Of a stretch of 64,000 nucleotides of DNA, positions 17,234 to 26,783 are shown piece by piece. Source of the DNA: Enterococcus mundtii. GTDB taxonomy: Bacteria; Bacillota; Bacilli; Lactobacillales; Enterococcaceae. Positions within the stretch are counted from its first letter, which is position 1; the number at the start of each line of letters is the position of its first letter. The translations under genes and the position numbers were made by a program. The notes beneath the pieces are model-generated. The model was given only the letters and a program-made list of their open reading frames with translations, had not been told where the DNA came from and ran no database searches. The DNA is taken from positions 1 through 64,000 of the forward strand of contig NZ_PUAP01000020.1 of NCBI RefSeq assembly GCF_002947535.1, given 5' to 3'.

Positions 17234-18364
17234 ATGCTGGTTTCTTTTAGTATGGTAATAAGGATTTTTTTGACAATTTTATTGTCTTTGATATTGACCC
17301 CCATTTTTAAAATAATTTCAGTCCAAACTGGAATGGTCGATAAACCGAATGAACGACGAATAAACAAAGTGCCGATGCCTTCAGCTGGTGGCTTACCTAT
17401 CTTTGTTTCCTTCGTGATATCTAGTTTGTTTTTGTTCAAAGATATCATCCCTAAATTTTATATTCTACCTATATTATTGGCTGCATCCGTCATCGTGTTG
17501 ACCGGATTACTTGATGACAAATATGAACTTTCACCTAAGCAAAAAAGTATTGGGATTTTATTAGCGGCTTTGATCGTCTATTTCATCGCTGATATCAGGA
17601 TCGATTCTTTTACCTTACCATTCTTAGGATATATCCAATTAGGTTGGCTTAGTTTTCCTGTTACCATTTTTTGGATTTTTGGGATCACTAATGCAGTCAA
17701 TTTGATTGATGGTTTAGATGGCTTAGCAGCAGGGATATCTTTGATTGGCTTGATGACCATTGGTATTATTGGTTACTTTTTTTTACATGCCTCAACAGTA
17801 TATATACCTATAGTTATTTTTTGCTTAGTCGCAAGTATTATTGGATTTTTTCCTTACAACTTTTATCCAGCCAAAATTTATTTAGGGGATACAGGTGCAC
17901 TTTTCTTAGGCTTTATGATGGCGGTTTTATCTTTACAAGGATTAAAGAATGTTACGTTTGTTTCATCAATTTCTTTGTTGATCATCATGGGGGTACCTGT
18001 TACAGATACTTTTTTTGCAATCATTCGTAGAAAAGCAAATCGTGTGTCATTTTCTACGGCAGATAAGAAGCATTTGCATCATCGATTGCTCGCTTTAGGC
18101 TTTACCCATAAAGGAGCTGTTTTGACGATCTACTCCATTGCTTTGATGTTTTCATTTACTGCGATGATCATGAATTATACGGGAAGCCTTGGGACGATCG
18201 CTTTGTTCTTAGTGATGCTATTTGCTGCTATTCTATTGTTCGAATTGATCGGATTGATCAATGAAAAATACCAGTTTATTCTAAAAACATTACGGTTTTT
18301 GGGGAATAAAGAATACCGTACACAAGTGATGCAGAAATACTTTAAGAAATGGAAAAGACCTTAA
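17234..18364 (+). CDS. epaA: Undecaprenyl-phosphate GlcNAc-1-phosphate transferase EpaA
   Basis: The 376-residue polytopic protein belongs to the MraY/WecA/TagO family. It has about eleven membrane segments, the ITNAVNLIDGLDGLAAG motif near residues 152-168 and KKHLHHRLLALG (HIHH-like motif) near 275. It moves sugar-1-phosphate, probably GlcNAc-1-P, to undecaprenyl phosphate on the inner membrane face, which starts polysaccharide synthesis. It heads the epa operon and overlaps the next gene by one base. Confidence 0.93.
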   Translation: MLVSFSMVIRIFLTILLSLILTPIFKIISVQTGMVDKPNERRINKVPMPSAGGLPIFVSFVISSLFLFKDIIPKFYILPILLAASVIVLTGLLDDKYELSPKQKSIGILLAALIVYFIADIRIDSFTLPFLGYIQLGWLSFPVTIFWIFGITNAVNLIDGLDGLAAGISLIGLMTIGIIGYFFLHASTVYIPIVIFCLVASIIGFFPYNFYPAKIYLGDTGALFLGFMMAVLSLQGLKNVTFVSSISLLIIMGVPVTDTFFAIIRRKANRVSFSTADKKHLHHRLLALGFTHKGAVLTIYSIALMFSFTAMIMNYTGSLGTIALFLVMLFAAILLFELIGLINEKYQFILKTLRFLGNKEYRTQVMQKYFKKWKRP

Positions 18365-19164
18365 TGGAGAACAATAAAAAAAAGCCGATTTTAATTAGCA
18401 TTGTTACAGCAAATAGTAAAAAAATATTCCAGACATTAGATACGATCATTGCGACGATCGGTGAAGAACCGGCAATTGAATTTCAAATTTTTGATAATAA
18501 CTCGACACCTGAATACCAAGACCGATTACGCGAATATTTAAACTATCCGTTCATGAATATTTATTTCAATAATGAAAACCGAGGCTTTGGATATGGTCAC
18601 AACCATACCTTGCTCCAAAGCGCTGCACAATATGCGGTGATTTTTAATCCAGATATTTTAGTTGATGAGCAGACGGTGATCGACCTGGTTGCGCTCTTAG
18701 AAACGCATCCTGAATGTGCGATGTTGGCACCTAAAATCTTGAATGAAGATGGGACGACTCAATACTTGATTAGACAGCGTTTAGCTCTATTCGACTATGT
18801 ACTACGTTTCATTCCTTTCAAATTTGTCAAAAAAATGTTTGATCGACGATTGAATCGCTTTGAATGTCGTGATTTACCGGAGGATCGCGATTCTTATGTT
18901 CGCATGATTTCTGGTAGTTTTATGGTAGTAGATGTTGCGAAATTTAAATCAATCAATGGGTTTGATACTCGCTACTTTATGTATTTTGAAGATAATGATC
19001 TTTGTTTAAGTTTTGAAAAAGCAAACGAAAAAATCCTTTATACGCCACGTTACAGTGCCATCCATCTATATGGAAAAGGAGCACATCGTAATTTTAAGCT
19101 TTTTCGAATCTTTTTAAATTCAATGATGAAATTCTTCCATAAGTGGGGGTGGACTTTCTTCTAA
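18364..19164 (+). CDS. epaB: Family 2 glycosyltransferase EpaB (rhamnosyltransferase type)
   Basis: The 266-residue protein has a GT-A fold with the DNNS nucleotide motif, the NRGFGYGHN motif and FNPDILVDE. A second region, GFDTRYFMYFEDNDLCL, is typical of rhamnosyltransferases of the RgpA/RfbF group. It probably adds an early rhamnose to the EpaA product. The ATG at 18364 overlaps the epaA stop; another in-frame ATG at 18349 lies inside epaA and is less likely. It overlaps epaC by one base. Confidence 0.88.
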   Translation: MENNKKKPILISIVTANSKKIFQTLDTIIATIGEEPAIEFQIFDNNSTPEYQDRLREYLNYPFMNIYFNNENRGFGYGHNHTLLQSAAQYAVIFNPDILVDEQTVIDLVALLETHPECAMLAPKILNEDGTTQYLIRQRLALFDYVLRFIPFKFVKKMFDRRLNRFECRDLPEDRDSYVRMISGSFMVVDVAKFKSINGFDTRYFMYFEDNDLCLSFEKANEKILYTPRYSAIHLYGKGAHRNFKLFRIFLNSMMKFFHKWGWTFF

Positions 19165-19991
19165 TGACACCAGAAATAGCAGTAGTGATCGTATTGTATC
19201 ACCAAAAAATCAGCCAATCGCCTTCTTATGATTATTTAAAAGTAGCTACCCAAGCTGGGACAGTGGAGTTAGTTATTTTTGATAATAGTCCTGTTGCACA
19301 TGCTGATGTGCTTTATTCAGAAAAGAATGTCCATTATCATCATGATCCAGCAAATCCAGGCCTAGCAGTTGCTTACAATTATGCAATTAATCACGTTTCT
19401 GATACGGTACAGACACTTATAACATTAGATCAGGACACTCAGTTAGGTACTGATTATTTAAAAAACGTAGCTGAACTCAGTTGGACAAAGGAGCGAGTAG
19501 TTGCGGTTCCCTTAGTATTTTCTGGTACAAAACAAATCTCTCCGGTGTGGGCAGACCACTATATCAATCGCCACTTCGAAGTGATCGAAGAGCCAGTGGT
19601 AACACGTCAACGTATGATGGCAATCAATTCTGGGGCGGCATTCTCGCTCGCATTTTTAAGAGAGATCAATGGCTATAATACAGTGTTTCCACTCGATTTT
19701 TTAGATCATTGGCTTTTTTGGCAAATCAAACAATTAAACAAAGAAATTGTAGTTTTAGCCACTAGAATAACTCATGATCTCTCAGTATTGGATTATAAAA
19801 AAGTCAACGTAACACGCTATCAGTCGATATTGGCTGCTGAGTCGATCTTTTACCAAGAATACGACCGTCAGCATTTGGCGCAACATCGGAAGCAGTTAGT
19901 ATTAAGAATGACAAAGCAATTTTTGACTGTCAAGAATCGTCAAATCTGGCGAATGACTTTACGTTCGTTTGTTGATAATTGGAAGGTGTGA
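19164..19991 (+). CDS. epaC: Family 2 glycosyltransferase EpaC
   Basis: The 275-residue protein has IAVVIVLYHQ at its start, FDNSPV and ITLDQDTQL, the usual GT2 rhamnosyltransferase motifs. It lies third in the conserved epaABCD order and should extend the rhamnan primer. The ATG at 19164 forms a TAATG overlap with epaB and follows a G-rich GTGGGGGTGG ribosome region by 12 bases. Confidence 0.86.
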   Translation: MTPEIAVVIVLYHQKISQSPSYDYLKVATQAGTVELVIFDNSPVAHADVLYSEKNVHYHHDPANPGLAVAYNYAINHVSDTVQTLITLDQDTQLGTDYLKNVAELSWTKERVVAVPLVFSGTKQISPVWADHYINRHFEVIEEPVVTRQRMMAINSGAAFSLAFLREINGYNTVFPLDFLDHWLFWQIKQLNKEIVVLATRITHDLSVLDYKKVNVTRYQSILAAESIFYQEYDRQHLAQHRKQLVLRMTKQFLTVKNRQIWRMTLRSFVDNWKV

Positions 19992-19992
19992 A

Positions 19993-20706
19993 ATGATGCG
20001 ATCGGTTTGTATAGCAACCTTTAATGGTGGCGCGTATTTAAAAGAACAATTGGATAGTATCTTAAAGCAACTTTCTCCAGAAGATGAAGTGATTATCTCG
20101 GATGATGGTTCAGTCGATGATACTTGGTCGATCTTAATGGATTATGCAAATAATGACCCACGTATCAAACTTTTTGAAGGTCCTAAACAAGGATTGATCA
20201 AAAATTTTGGCTTTGCGATTGAACAAGCTCAGGGTGAACTGATATTTTTAGCAGATCAAGATGATGTGTGGTTAGATGGGAAAGTAGAGAAAATCACACA
20301 ATACTTTAGTCTTCATCCTAAACAATTAGTAGTTATTTCAGATTTAGTGATCGTAGATAGCCAGTTGAATGAGATCCATTCCTCATACTTTACTTTTAGA
20401 AGATCCAAAGAAGGTTGGTTGACGAATTTGATTCGTAGTAACTATATCGGTGCGGGTATGGCTTTTCGCTCTTCATTAAAAGAGACGATCTTACCGATAC
20501 CTGACAATGTACCGATGCATGACATGTGGATTGGATTGCTTGCTGGGAATCATGCAAGTTTTATTCGAGAACCGTTGACCCTTTATCGGAGACACGATTT
20601 TAATGCAAGTGAAATTGAAACGAAGAGTAGTTGGCGTCAGAAAATTGCTTGGCGGATTCATTTGATCCAAGCACTCATTCAGCGGAAATGGAAAAAATAT
20701 CCCTAA
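19993..20706 (+). CDS. epaD: Family 2 glycosyltransferase EpaD
   Basis: The 237-residue protein begins CIATFNGGAYLKEQLDSIL, has SDDGSVDDT and ADQDDVWLDGK, the complete GT2 nucleotide and metal motifs, and a MHDMWIGLLAG stretch seen in rhamnosyltransferases. Two adjacent ATGs (19993 and 19996) follow GGAAGG; either may be used. It starts one base after epaC and ends the first epa transcription block; rmlA has its own promoter. Confidence 0.86.
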   Translation: MMRSVCIATFNGGAYLKEQLDSILKQLSPEDEVIISDDGSVDDTWSILMDYANNDPRIKLFEGPKQGLIKNFGFAIEQAQGELIFLADQDDVWLDGKVEKITQYFSLHPKQLVVISDLVIVDSQLNEIHSSYFTFRRSKEGWLTNLIRSNYIGAGMAFRSSLKETILPIPDNVPMHDMWIGLLAGNHASFIREPLTLYRRHDFNASEIETKSSWRQKIAWRIHLIQALIQRKWKKYP

Positions 20707-20734
20707 AAGATATTGTTAAATTCTCAAGAAATCC

Positions 20735-20763
20735 ATGACAAATAGTAGGATTGATGAGATAAT
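20735..20763 (+). promoter_or_regulatory. Putative sigma-A promoter of rmlA
   Basis: ATGACA (20735-20740) and GATAAT (20758-20763) are 17 bases apart and each matches five of six consensus bases. The rmlA start is 41 bases downstream. Confidence 0.55.
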
Positions 20764-20804
20764 AACGAAAGTGAAAATTTAAAGAAAAAGGAGCGCTTAT
20801 ATTC

Positions 20805-21671
20805 ATGAAAGGAATCATCCTTGCGGGAGGAAGCGGAACACGCTTGTATCCACTAACAAAGGCAACCTCGAAACAGTTGATGCCAGTCTACGATAAACCA
20901 ATGATCTATTATCCAATGTCTATTTTGATGTTGGCAGGTATTAAGGAGATATTGATTATTTCAACCCCTCAAGATACCCCACGCTTTAAAGAACTATTTG
21001 GAAATGGTCATGATCTAGGTATCCATCTTGAATATGCGGTTCAAGAGAGTCCCGATGGCTTAGCTCAAGCTTTTATCATTGGGGAAGAATTTATTGGCGA
21101 TGATAGTGTTTGTCTTGTTTTAGGAGATAATATCTACTATGGTGGCGGACTATCAAAAATGTTACAACGTGCTGCCTCAAGAGAAAGTGGAGCGACCGTT
21201 TTCGGGTATCATGTCAATGATCCGGAACGTTTTGGTGTGGTCGAATTTGATGAAAATATGCAAGCTCTCTCTATTGAAGAGAAACCAACAGAACCAAAAT
21301 CAAATTATGCTGTCACAGGACTTTATTTCTACGACAACGATGTGATTTCAATTGCAAAAGAAATCAAACCATCTGAGCGTGGTGAATTAGAAATCACTGA
21401 CGTCAATAAAGCATATTTAGAAAGAGGCAAACTTTCTGTAGAGATCATGGGGCGTGGTTTTGCTTGGTTAGACACAGGCACGCATGAATCTTTACTTGAA
21501 GCTTCTACATTTATTGAAACGATTGAAAAGCGTCAAAACTTAAAAGTTGCATGCTTAGAAGAGGTTGCTTATCGAATGGGTTATATCGACAAACAACAAT
21601 TAGCTGTTTTGGCAGAACCACTGAAAAAAAATCAATATGGTCAATACTTATTAAGATTGGCTGCTGAATAA
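20805..21671 (+). CDS. rmlA: Glucose-1-phosphate thymidylyltransferase RmlA (EpaE)
   Basis: The 288-residue enzyme joins dTTP and glucose-1-phosphate to make dTDP-glucose, the first step to dTDP-L-rhamnose. [20 protein letters not shown] at the N terminus is the nucleotide loop; LGDNIYYG and [19 protein letters not shown] are the sugar-binding parts. Length and sequence are canonical. It is followed after 13 bases by rmlC. Confidence 0.96.
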   Translation: MKGIILAGGSGTRLYPLTKATSKQLMPVYDKPMIYYPMSILMLAGIKEILIISTPQDTPRFKELFGNGHDLGIHLEYAVQESPDGLAQAFIIGEEFIGDDSVCLVLGDNIYYGGGLSKMLQRAASRESGATVFGYHVNDPERFGVVEFDENMQALSIEEKPTEPKSNYAVTGLYFYDNDVISIAKEIKPSERGELEITDVNKAYLERGKLSVEIMGRGFAWLDTGTHESLLEASTFIETIEKRQNLKVACLEEVAYRMGYIDKQQLAVLAEPLKKNQYGQYLLRLAAE

Positions 21672-21684
21672 GGAGTTTTTAGTG

Positions 21685-22257
21685 ATGAAAGTGACGGATA
21701 CTAAATTAACAGATGTTAAAATTATCGAAATGGATGTTTTTGGGGACCATCGTGGTTTCTTTACAGAAAGCTATTCAAAAGCAAAATTCGCGGAACATGG
21801 ATTAGATTTTGATTTTGTCCAAGACAATCACTCTCTATCTGCTGAAGCAGGAGTGATTCGTGGTTTGCATTTTCAAAAAGGGGCATCCGCTCAAACAAAA
21901 TTGATCCGTGTCACTTCAGGAGCAGTCTTAGATGTGATCGTCGATATTCGTAAAGGTAGTCCGACCTATGGACAGTGGGAAAGTTATATCTTATCTGAAC
22001 ACAATCATCGTCAATTACTTGTTCCAAAGGGATACGCACATGGTTTTGTGACGTTGACACCAAATGTGAATTTCCTTTATAAATGCGATAATTATTATGA
22101 TGCCGCAGCAGACGGTGGAATCGCATTTGATGATCCAGAGTTAGCGATTGATTGGCCGATCGATCTTTCAAAAGCAATCATGTCTGAAAAAGATCATAAT
22201 CATCCTACACTGAAAGAATTTGAAGCGGAAAACCCATTTGTTTATGGTGAAATCTAA
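21685..22257 (+). CDS. rmlC: dTDP-4-dehydrorhamnose 3,5-epimerase RmlC (EpaF)
   Basis: The 190-residue cupin enzyme epimerises dTDP-4-keto-6-deoxyglucose. His62 of GVIRGLHFQ is the catalytic base position, and FLYKCDNYYD holds the catalytic Tyr. The ATG at 21685 is 9 bases after AGGAG; the in-frame GTG one codon earlier is less likely. It is 23 bases before rmlB. Confidence 0.95.
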   Translation: MKVTDTKLTDVKIIEMDVFGDHRGFFTESYSKAKFAEHGLDFDFVQDNHSLSAEAGVIRGLHFQKGASAQTKLIRVTSGAVLDVIVDIRKGSPTYGQWESYILSEHNHRQLLVPKGYAHGFVTLTPNVNFLYKCDNYYDAAADGGIAFDDPELAIDWPIDLSKAIMSEKDHNHPTLKEFEAENPFVYGEI

Positions 22258-22280
22258 CATTTGATGAGGAGAAATATTAA

Positions 22281-23309
<1,029 letters not shown>

Positions 23310-23346
23310 GAGACGAGAAAACAAACTCCCTCGGACAAGCTGCGTA

Positions 23347-23384
23347 GATAAGAGCAAGGGATTGTCTCTTATCAGATGTTTTTC
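23347..23384 (+). terminator. Possible first terminator after rmlB
   Basis: GATAAGAG and CTCTTATC form an 8-bp stem with an 11-base loop, followed by AGATGTTTTTCTTG. The T-run begins 6 bases after the stem, so it is weaker than the one that follows. Confidence 0.45.
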
Positions 23385-23436
23385 TTGCTTGAATAGATAG
23401 CTTGAAAGACTCAACCTCTTTTAAATAGTCATTGAA

Positions 23437-23471
23437 GGGGCACTGCGTTTAACTGACGCTGCCCCTTTTTT
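23437..23471 (+). terminator. Terminator after rmlB
   Basis: GGGGCACTGCG and CGCTGCCCC pair with a small bulge, followed by six T residues. It separates rmlB from rmlD. Confidence 0.8.
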
Positions 23472-23513
23472 CATGGAAATGTTTTTAAGAGTACCTGATG
23501 GATGCACATTCTC

Positions 23514-23542
23514 TCGAAAAGCGAGAACCGATATGGTAGAAT
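23514..23542 (+). promoter_or_regulatory. Putative extended -10 promoter of rmlD
   Basis: TGGTAGAAT is an extended -10 (TGn then TAGAAT, 23537-23542); the -35 region (TCGAAA) is weak, as is common for this class. Upstream TTCTC and GAGAA flank the -35 region as an inverted repeat. The leader to rmlD would be about 220 bases. Confidence 0.45.
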
Positions 23543-23549
23543 AAGCTTG

Positions 23550-23593
23550 GTTCTTAGAACGTGGTTAGAACATGGTTAGAACATAACTGTTCT
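23550..23593. promoter_or_regulatory. Array of AGAAC/GTTCT boxes before rmlD
   Basis: Three direct TTAGAAC copies start at 23554, 23565 and 23576, exactly 11 bases apart. They are flanked by inverted GTTCT boxes at 23550 and 23589. GTTCTTAGAAC is itself an odd palindrome. The array begins just downstream of the putative promoter, as an operator would. The binding protein is unknown. Confidence 0.55.
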
Positions 23594-23770
23594 GCCGTTG
23601 TTTTGGGATAAGGGGAGAAAAAGATACCGTTATTTTTTTCCGCTACTCCGAACAAACAGTTGAATGAATCGGCTTCAAAAGATAAAGCGTTCATTAAATA
23701 CAACAAGATAGCTAATGATATTTTTACAAAACACTTTAAAAAAATAAATAAATCAAGGAGCGATTGCGTT

Positions 23771-24622
23771 ATGTTTTTATTAACAGGTGGAAATGGTCAA
23801 CTTGGTACCGAGTTACGTCATTTATTAGATGAGAAAGGGTTAGATTATGTTTCGACTGATGCCCAAGAACTGGATATCACGGATGCAGAAAAAACAATGA
23901 CTTATATCACAGACTTAAAACCTGAAGTCATCTTCCATTGTGCAGCCTATACCGCTGTCGATAAAGCAGAAGACGAAGGAAAAGAACTAGATGAAAAAAT
24001 CAATGTAGACGGAACGAGAAATGTTGCATTGGCAGCGAAAGCAGTGAATGCGAAATTGATTTATATCAGTACCGATTATGTCTTTGATGGTAAAAAAGAA
24101 AATGAAGAATATCTAGAAGATGATGCAACGAATCCATTGAATGAATATGGTCGTACAAAATTACTAGGTGAACAAGCAGTGCAGGAAATTTTAGAAGATT
24201 ATTATATTATTCGTACGTCATGGGTATTTGGCATATATGGTCATAACTTTGTTTATACGATGCAACGTTTGGCACAAACCCATGATCGTTTAACTGTAGT
24301 CAATGACCAATTTGGACGTCCGACATGGACACGCACATTGGCTGAATTTATGGTCTATGTAATTGAACAAAAAGTACCATATGGTGTTTATCATCTATCA
24401 AATGAGAATAGCTGTTCATGGTATGAATTCGCAAAAGAGATCTTAAAAGATACAGCAGTAGAAGTAGCTCCTGTTACTTCAGCCGAATATCCACAAAAAG
24501 CGACACGTCCGCAGTATTCAGTGATGAGCCTGAAAAAAACGGAAGATCTTGGTTTTGTTATCCCAACGTGGCAAGAAGCACTTGAACAAATGTTACAAGC
24601 TTCTGAAAAATTAAACAAATAA
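23771..24622 (+). CDS. rmlD: dTDP-4-dehydrorhamnose reductase RmlD (EpaH)
   Basis: The 283-residue SDR enzyme completes dTDP-L-rhamnose with NAD(P)H. It begins MFLLTGGNGQLGTEL, has STDYVFDG and the catalytic YGRTK motif. The ATG at 23771 follows AAGGAG by 9 bases; the frame stays open for 37 codons upstream, but that stretch has no conserved sequence or ribosome site. It is 46 bases upstream of the large membrane-protein gene. Confidence 0.95.
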   Translation: MFLLTGGNGQLGTELRHLLDEKGLDYVSTDAQELDITDAEKTMTYITDLKPEVIFHCAAYTAVDKAEDEGKELDEKINVDGTRNVALAAKAVNAKLIYISTDYVFDGKKENEEYLEDDATNPLNEYGRTKLLGEQAVQEILEDYYIIRTSWVFGIYGHNFVYTMQRLAQTHDRLTVVNDQFGRPTWTRTLAEFMVYVIEQKVPYGVYHLSNENSCSWYEFAKEILKDTAVEVAPVTSAEYPQKATRPQYSVMSLKKTEDLGFVIPTWQEALEQMLQASEKLNK

Positions 24623-24668
24623 GGTTTTTCCTTAGAAAAAAGAAACAACGAAGAAATTGGAGAATTTT

Positions 24669-26684
24669 ATGGAAAAACAAACAAGAAGTGCAAGGCGAGA
24701 TAAATCACGAGAACCGGAGACAGAACAGACGAATCTATTTTTAGATATCCTATTGAAATTGCGTTATGTGATCGGCTTACTGGTGATCGTTATCGTTGTG
24801 ACCTTCAACTTGAATGGTAGCTCGATTGGCAGTTGGGATAACTATGTGTCCCAAAGAGATGATGGGAAAAAGACGGATGTGATTTTTGGTCAAAATCGAG
24901 AAGTTCGCTCAGATGAATGGCTGGTACAAACGCCTTTTTACTTCTCTCAAGCAGAATCGGGTTATCCGGTCATCAACGAAGATTATTCACTGAATGGTCA
25001 AAATATGATCATTGCCTACAATTCACCAGTGAAAGATATCACTGTTATCGGTAAACCATTTAACTGGGGATTCTTCTTTTTAGGAAGGGATCGAGGGTTA
25101 TCTTTTTATTGGGCAATGAAACTGGTAGTCATGGTTTTGTTAGGATTTGAACTCCTGATGATCTTGACGAAACGAAACAAGCCACTTTCGTTGATTGGTT
25201 CATTTGCATTGACCTTCTCACCAGCTGTTCAATGGTGGTTCATGCAACACGTTGGCGATTTGATTTTCTTTACGATTGGTTTAATGGTCGCCTTTTATCA
25301 TTATTTTTATCAACATGAAAAAAAGTGGCTGCGCGCATTGATGATGTTACTAGTAGTCATATTCGGTCTCGGATTTATCTTAGTCATCTATCCGGCCCAT
25401 CAAGTGATGCTCGCCTATCTATTAGTTTTTTATTTTATCGGGTTACTGATCTATTACCGCAAAAAAATACAATGGGATTGGTTTGATGCGGTGTTGATTA
25501 CTGCCGCCTTACTATTTATTGGCATTGTCATGTGGCATTTTTGGTCAATCTCTAAAGATGCTTTGCTCGCCTCTTTAAATACGTTATATCCTGGGAATCG
25601 AGTAAGTACAGGTGGAAAATGGAAACTAAGTGAATTTTTCTATTTCTTAACGAACTGGAAAATCCCATTCGAGGATATCAGTTTCTCAAATAATTCAGAA
25701 GTAGCACTATTTTACCATTTCTTCCCAACGGTATTCTTAGCAAGTCCATTTGTCTTGTTTGGGAAAAAAGACGACGATCAAAAAATCATTGGTCGAATCT
25801 TAATGATTTTTTGTCTCTTCGCGATTTTTTGGATCACCGTTGGCTTGTCTAGAACGATGGCTCAATTGACGTTGTTATCATTTGTCCCGCCGTTTCGTGC
25901 AATCTTGACTTTTAGTTTTGCGGCCTTTCTGCTATCGATTTGGTTTATCGCATATATTTGGAAACACGATGTCATCCCTACATGGTATAAATTCGTCTTA
26001 TTGATTGCTAATGCAGGAATCTATTACTATGCGTTACAAGGTTCCAAGATGGAAGGGTATTTCTCAGACTTTGAGCTGATCAGTGTGATTGTGTTGGGAA
26101 CACTCCTTTTAGCATTTGTACTGTTTCGACAACGCGTACTTTTCTACCTTTCATTTAGTGCATTGATCATTGCTTCTGGTTTCTTTGTGAATCCAGTTGT
26201 CCAAGGAACAGGCGCGATTTTTGAAAAAACGTTAGCCAAAGAAATCCAAAAAATCGATCAACAAGATCCAGGTCAAGTATGGTTAACGGAAGATGAGCTC
26301 TATAATTTCACACCAGCCCTAGGAGTGAAGGCGTTCAATACGGTTCGCTTTTATCCCGACAAAGCTGCATGGCAGTTGATTGATCCAGAAGGCGAGTATG
26401 AGCGATTCTATAATCGCTATGCTCATACTAGAGCCTTTATTGCCAAAGAAGATACAGCCTTCAAATTAGATCGTCCAGATATGTTCTCAGTGACATTGAA
26501 TTTTGATGATGCTGAAAAGTTAGGCATTAAATATGTGGTAACCAAACGTCCTTTAGATGACTATAACCAGCGCAATGAAGCACAGTTCACTAAATTATAT
26601 GGACCAGACGACGATGGGCACATGATTTATGAAGTTACCTATCCAAATTATGCTATTTGGCAAACACAATCAACAGGTCAATAA
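24669..26684 (+). CDS. Large polytopic membrane protein of the epa locus (EpaP-like)
   Basis: The 671-residue protein has a basic start, a first membrane segment near residue 35, a conserved periplasmic-type loop (residues 50-125, with REVRSDEWLVQTPFYFSQ), about eleven more membrane segments and a soluble C-terminal part of about 140 residues. The layout resembles GT-C or YfhO-like glycosyltransferases of wall polysaccharide loci. Its place between rmlD and the ABC genes fits epaP of E. faecium, but I am not certain of that symbol. It may glycosylate the polymer outside the membrane using a lipid-linked sugar. Confidence 0.75.
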   Translation: MEKQTRSARRDKSREPETEQTNLFLDILLKLRYVIGLLVIVIVVTFNLNGSSIGSWDNYVSQRDDGKKTDVIFGQNREVRSDEWLVQTPFYFSQAESGYPVINEDYSLNGQNMIIAYNSPVKDITVIGKPFNWGFFFLGRDRGLSFYWAMKLVVMVLLGFELLMILTKRNKPLSLIGSFALTFSPAVQWWFMQHVGDLIFFTIGLMVAFYHYFYQHEKKWLRALMMLLVVIFGLGFILVIYPAHQVMLAYLLVFYFIGLLIYYRKKIQWDWFDAVLITAALLFIGIVMWHFWSISKDALLASLNTLYPGNRVSTGGKWKLSEFFYFLTNWKIPFEDISFSNNSEVALFYHFFPTVFLASPFVLFGKKDDDQKIIGRILMIFCLFAIFWITVGLSRTMAQLTLLSFVPPFRAILTFSFAAFLLSIWFIAYIWKHDVIPTWYKFVLLIANAGIYYYALQGSKMEGYFSDFELISVIVLGTLLLAFVLFRQRVLFYLSFSALIIASGFFVNPVVQGTGAIFEKTLAKEIQKIDQQDPGQVWLTEDELYNFTPALGVKAFNTVRFYPDKAAWQLIDPEGEYERFYNRYAHTRAFIAKEDTAFKLDRPDMFSVTLNFDDAEKLGIKYVVTKRPLDDYNQRNEAQFTKLYGPDDDGHMIYEVTYPNYAIWQTQSTGQ

Positions 26685-26783
26685 AAAATGTGTAGTTTGA
26701 AAAAGATGTGTGCTAAAAAAATGGAGATATTGGATCAGTCAGAAAAATTCTTGGTAACGCTGATCCAATGATCCGTTTAAAAA

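Noticed and set aside
23660-23770. N-terminal extension of rmlD by 37 codons
   Set aside because: The stretch has no ribosome site at its start and no similarity to RmlD; the AAGGAG site and the canonical beginning are at 23771.
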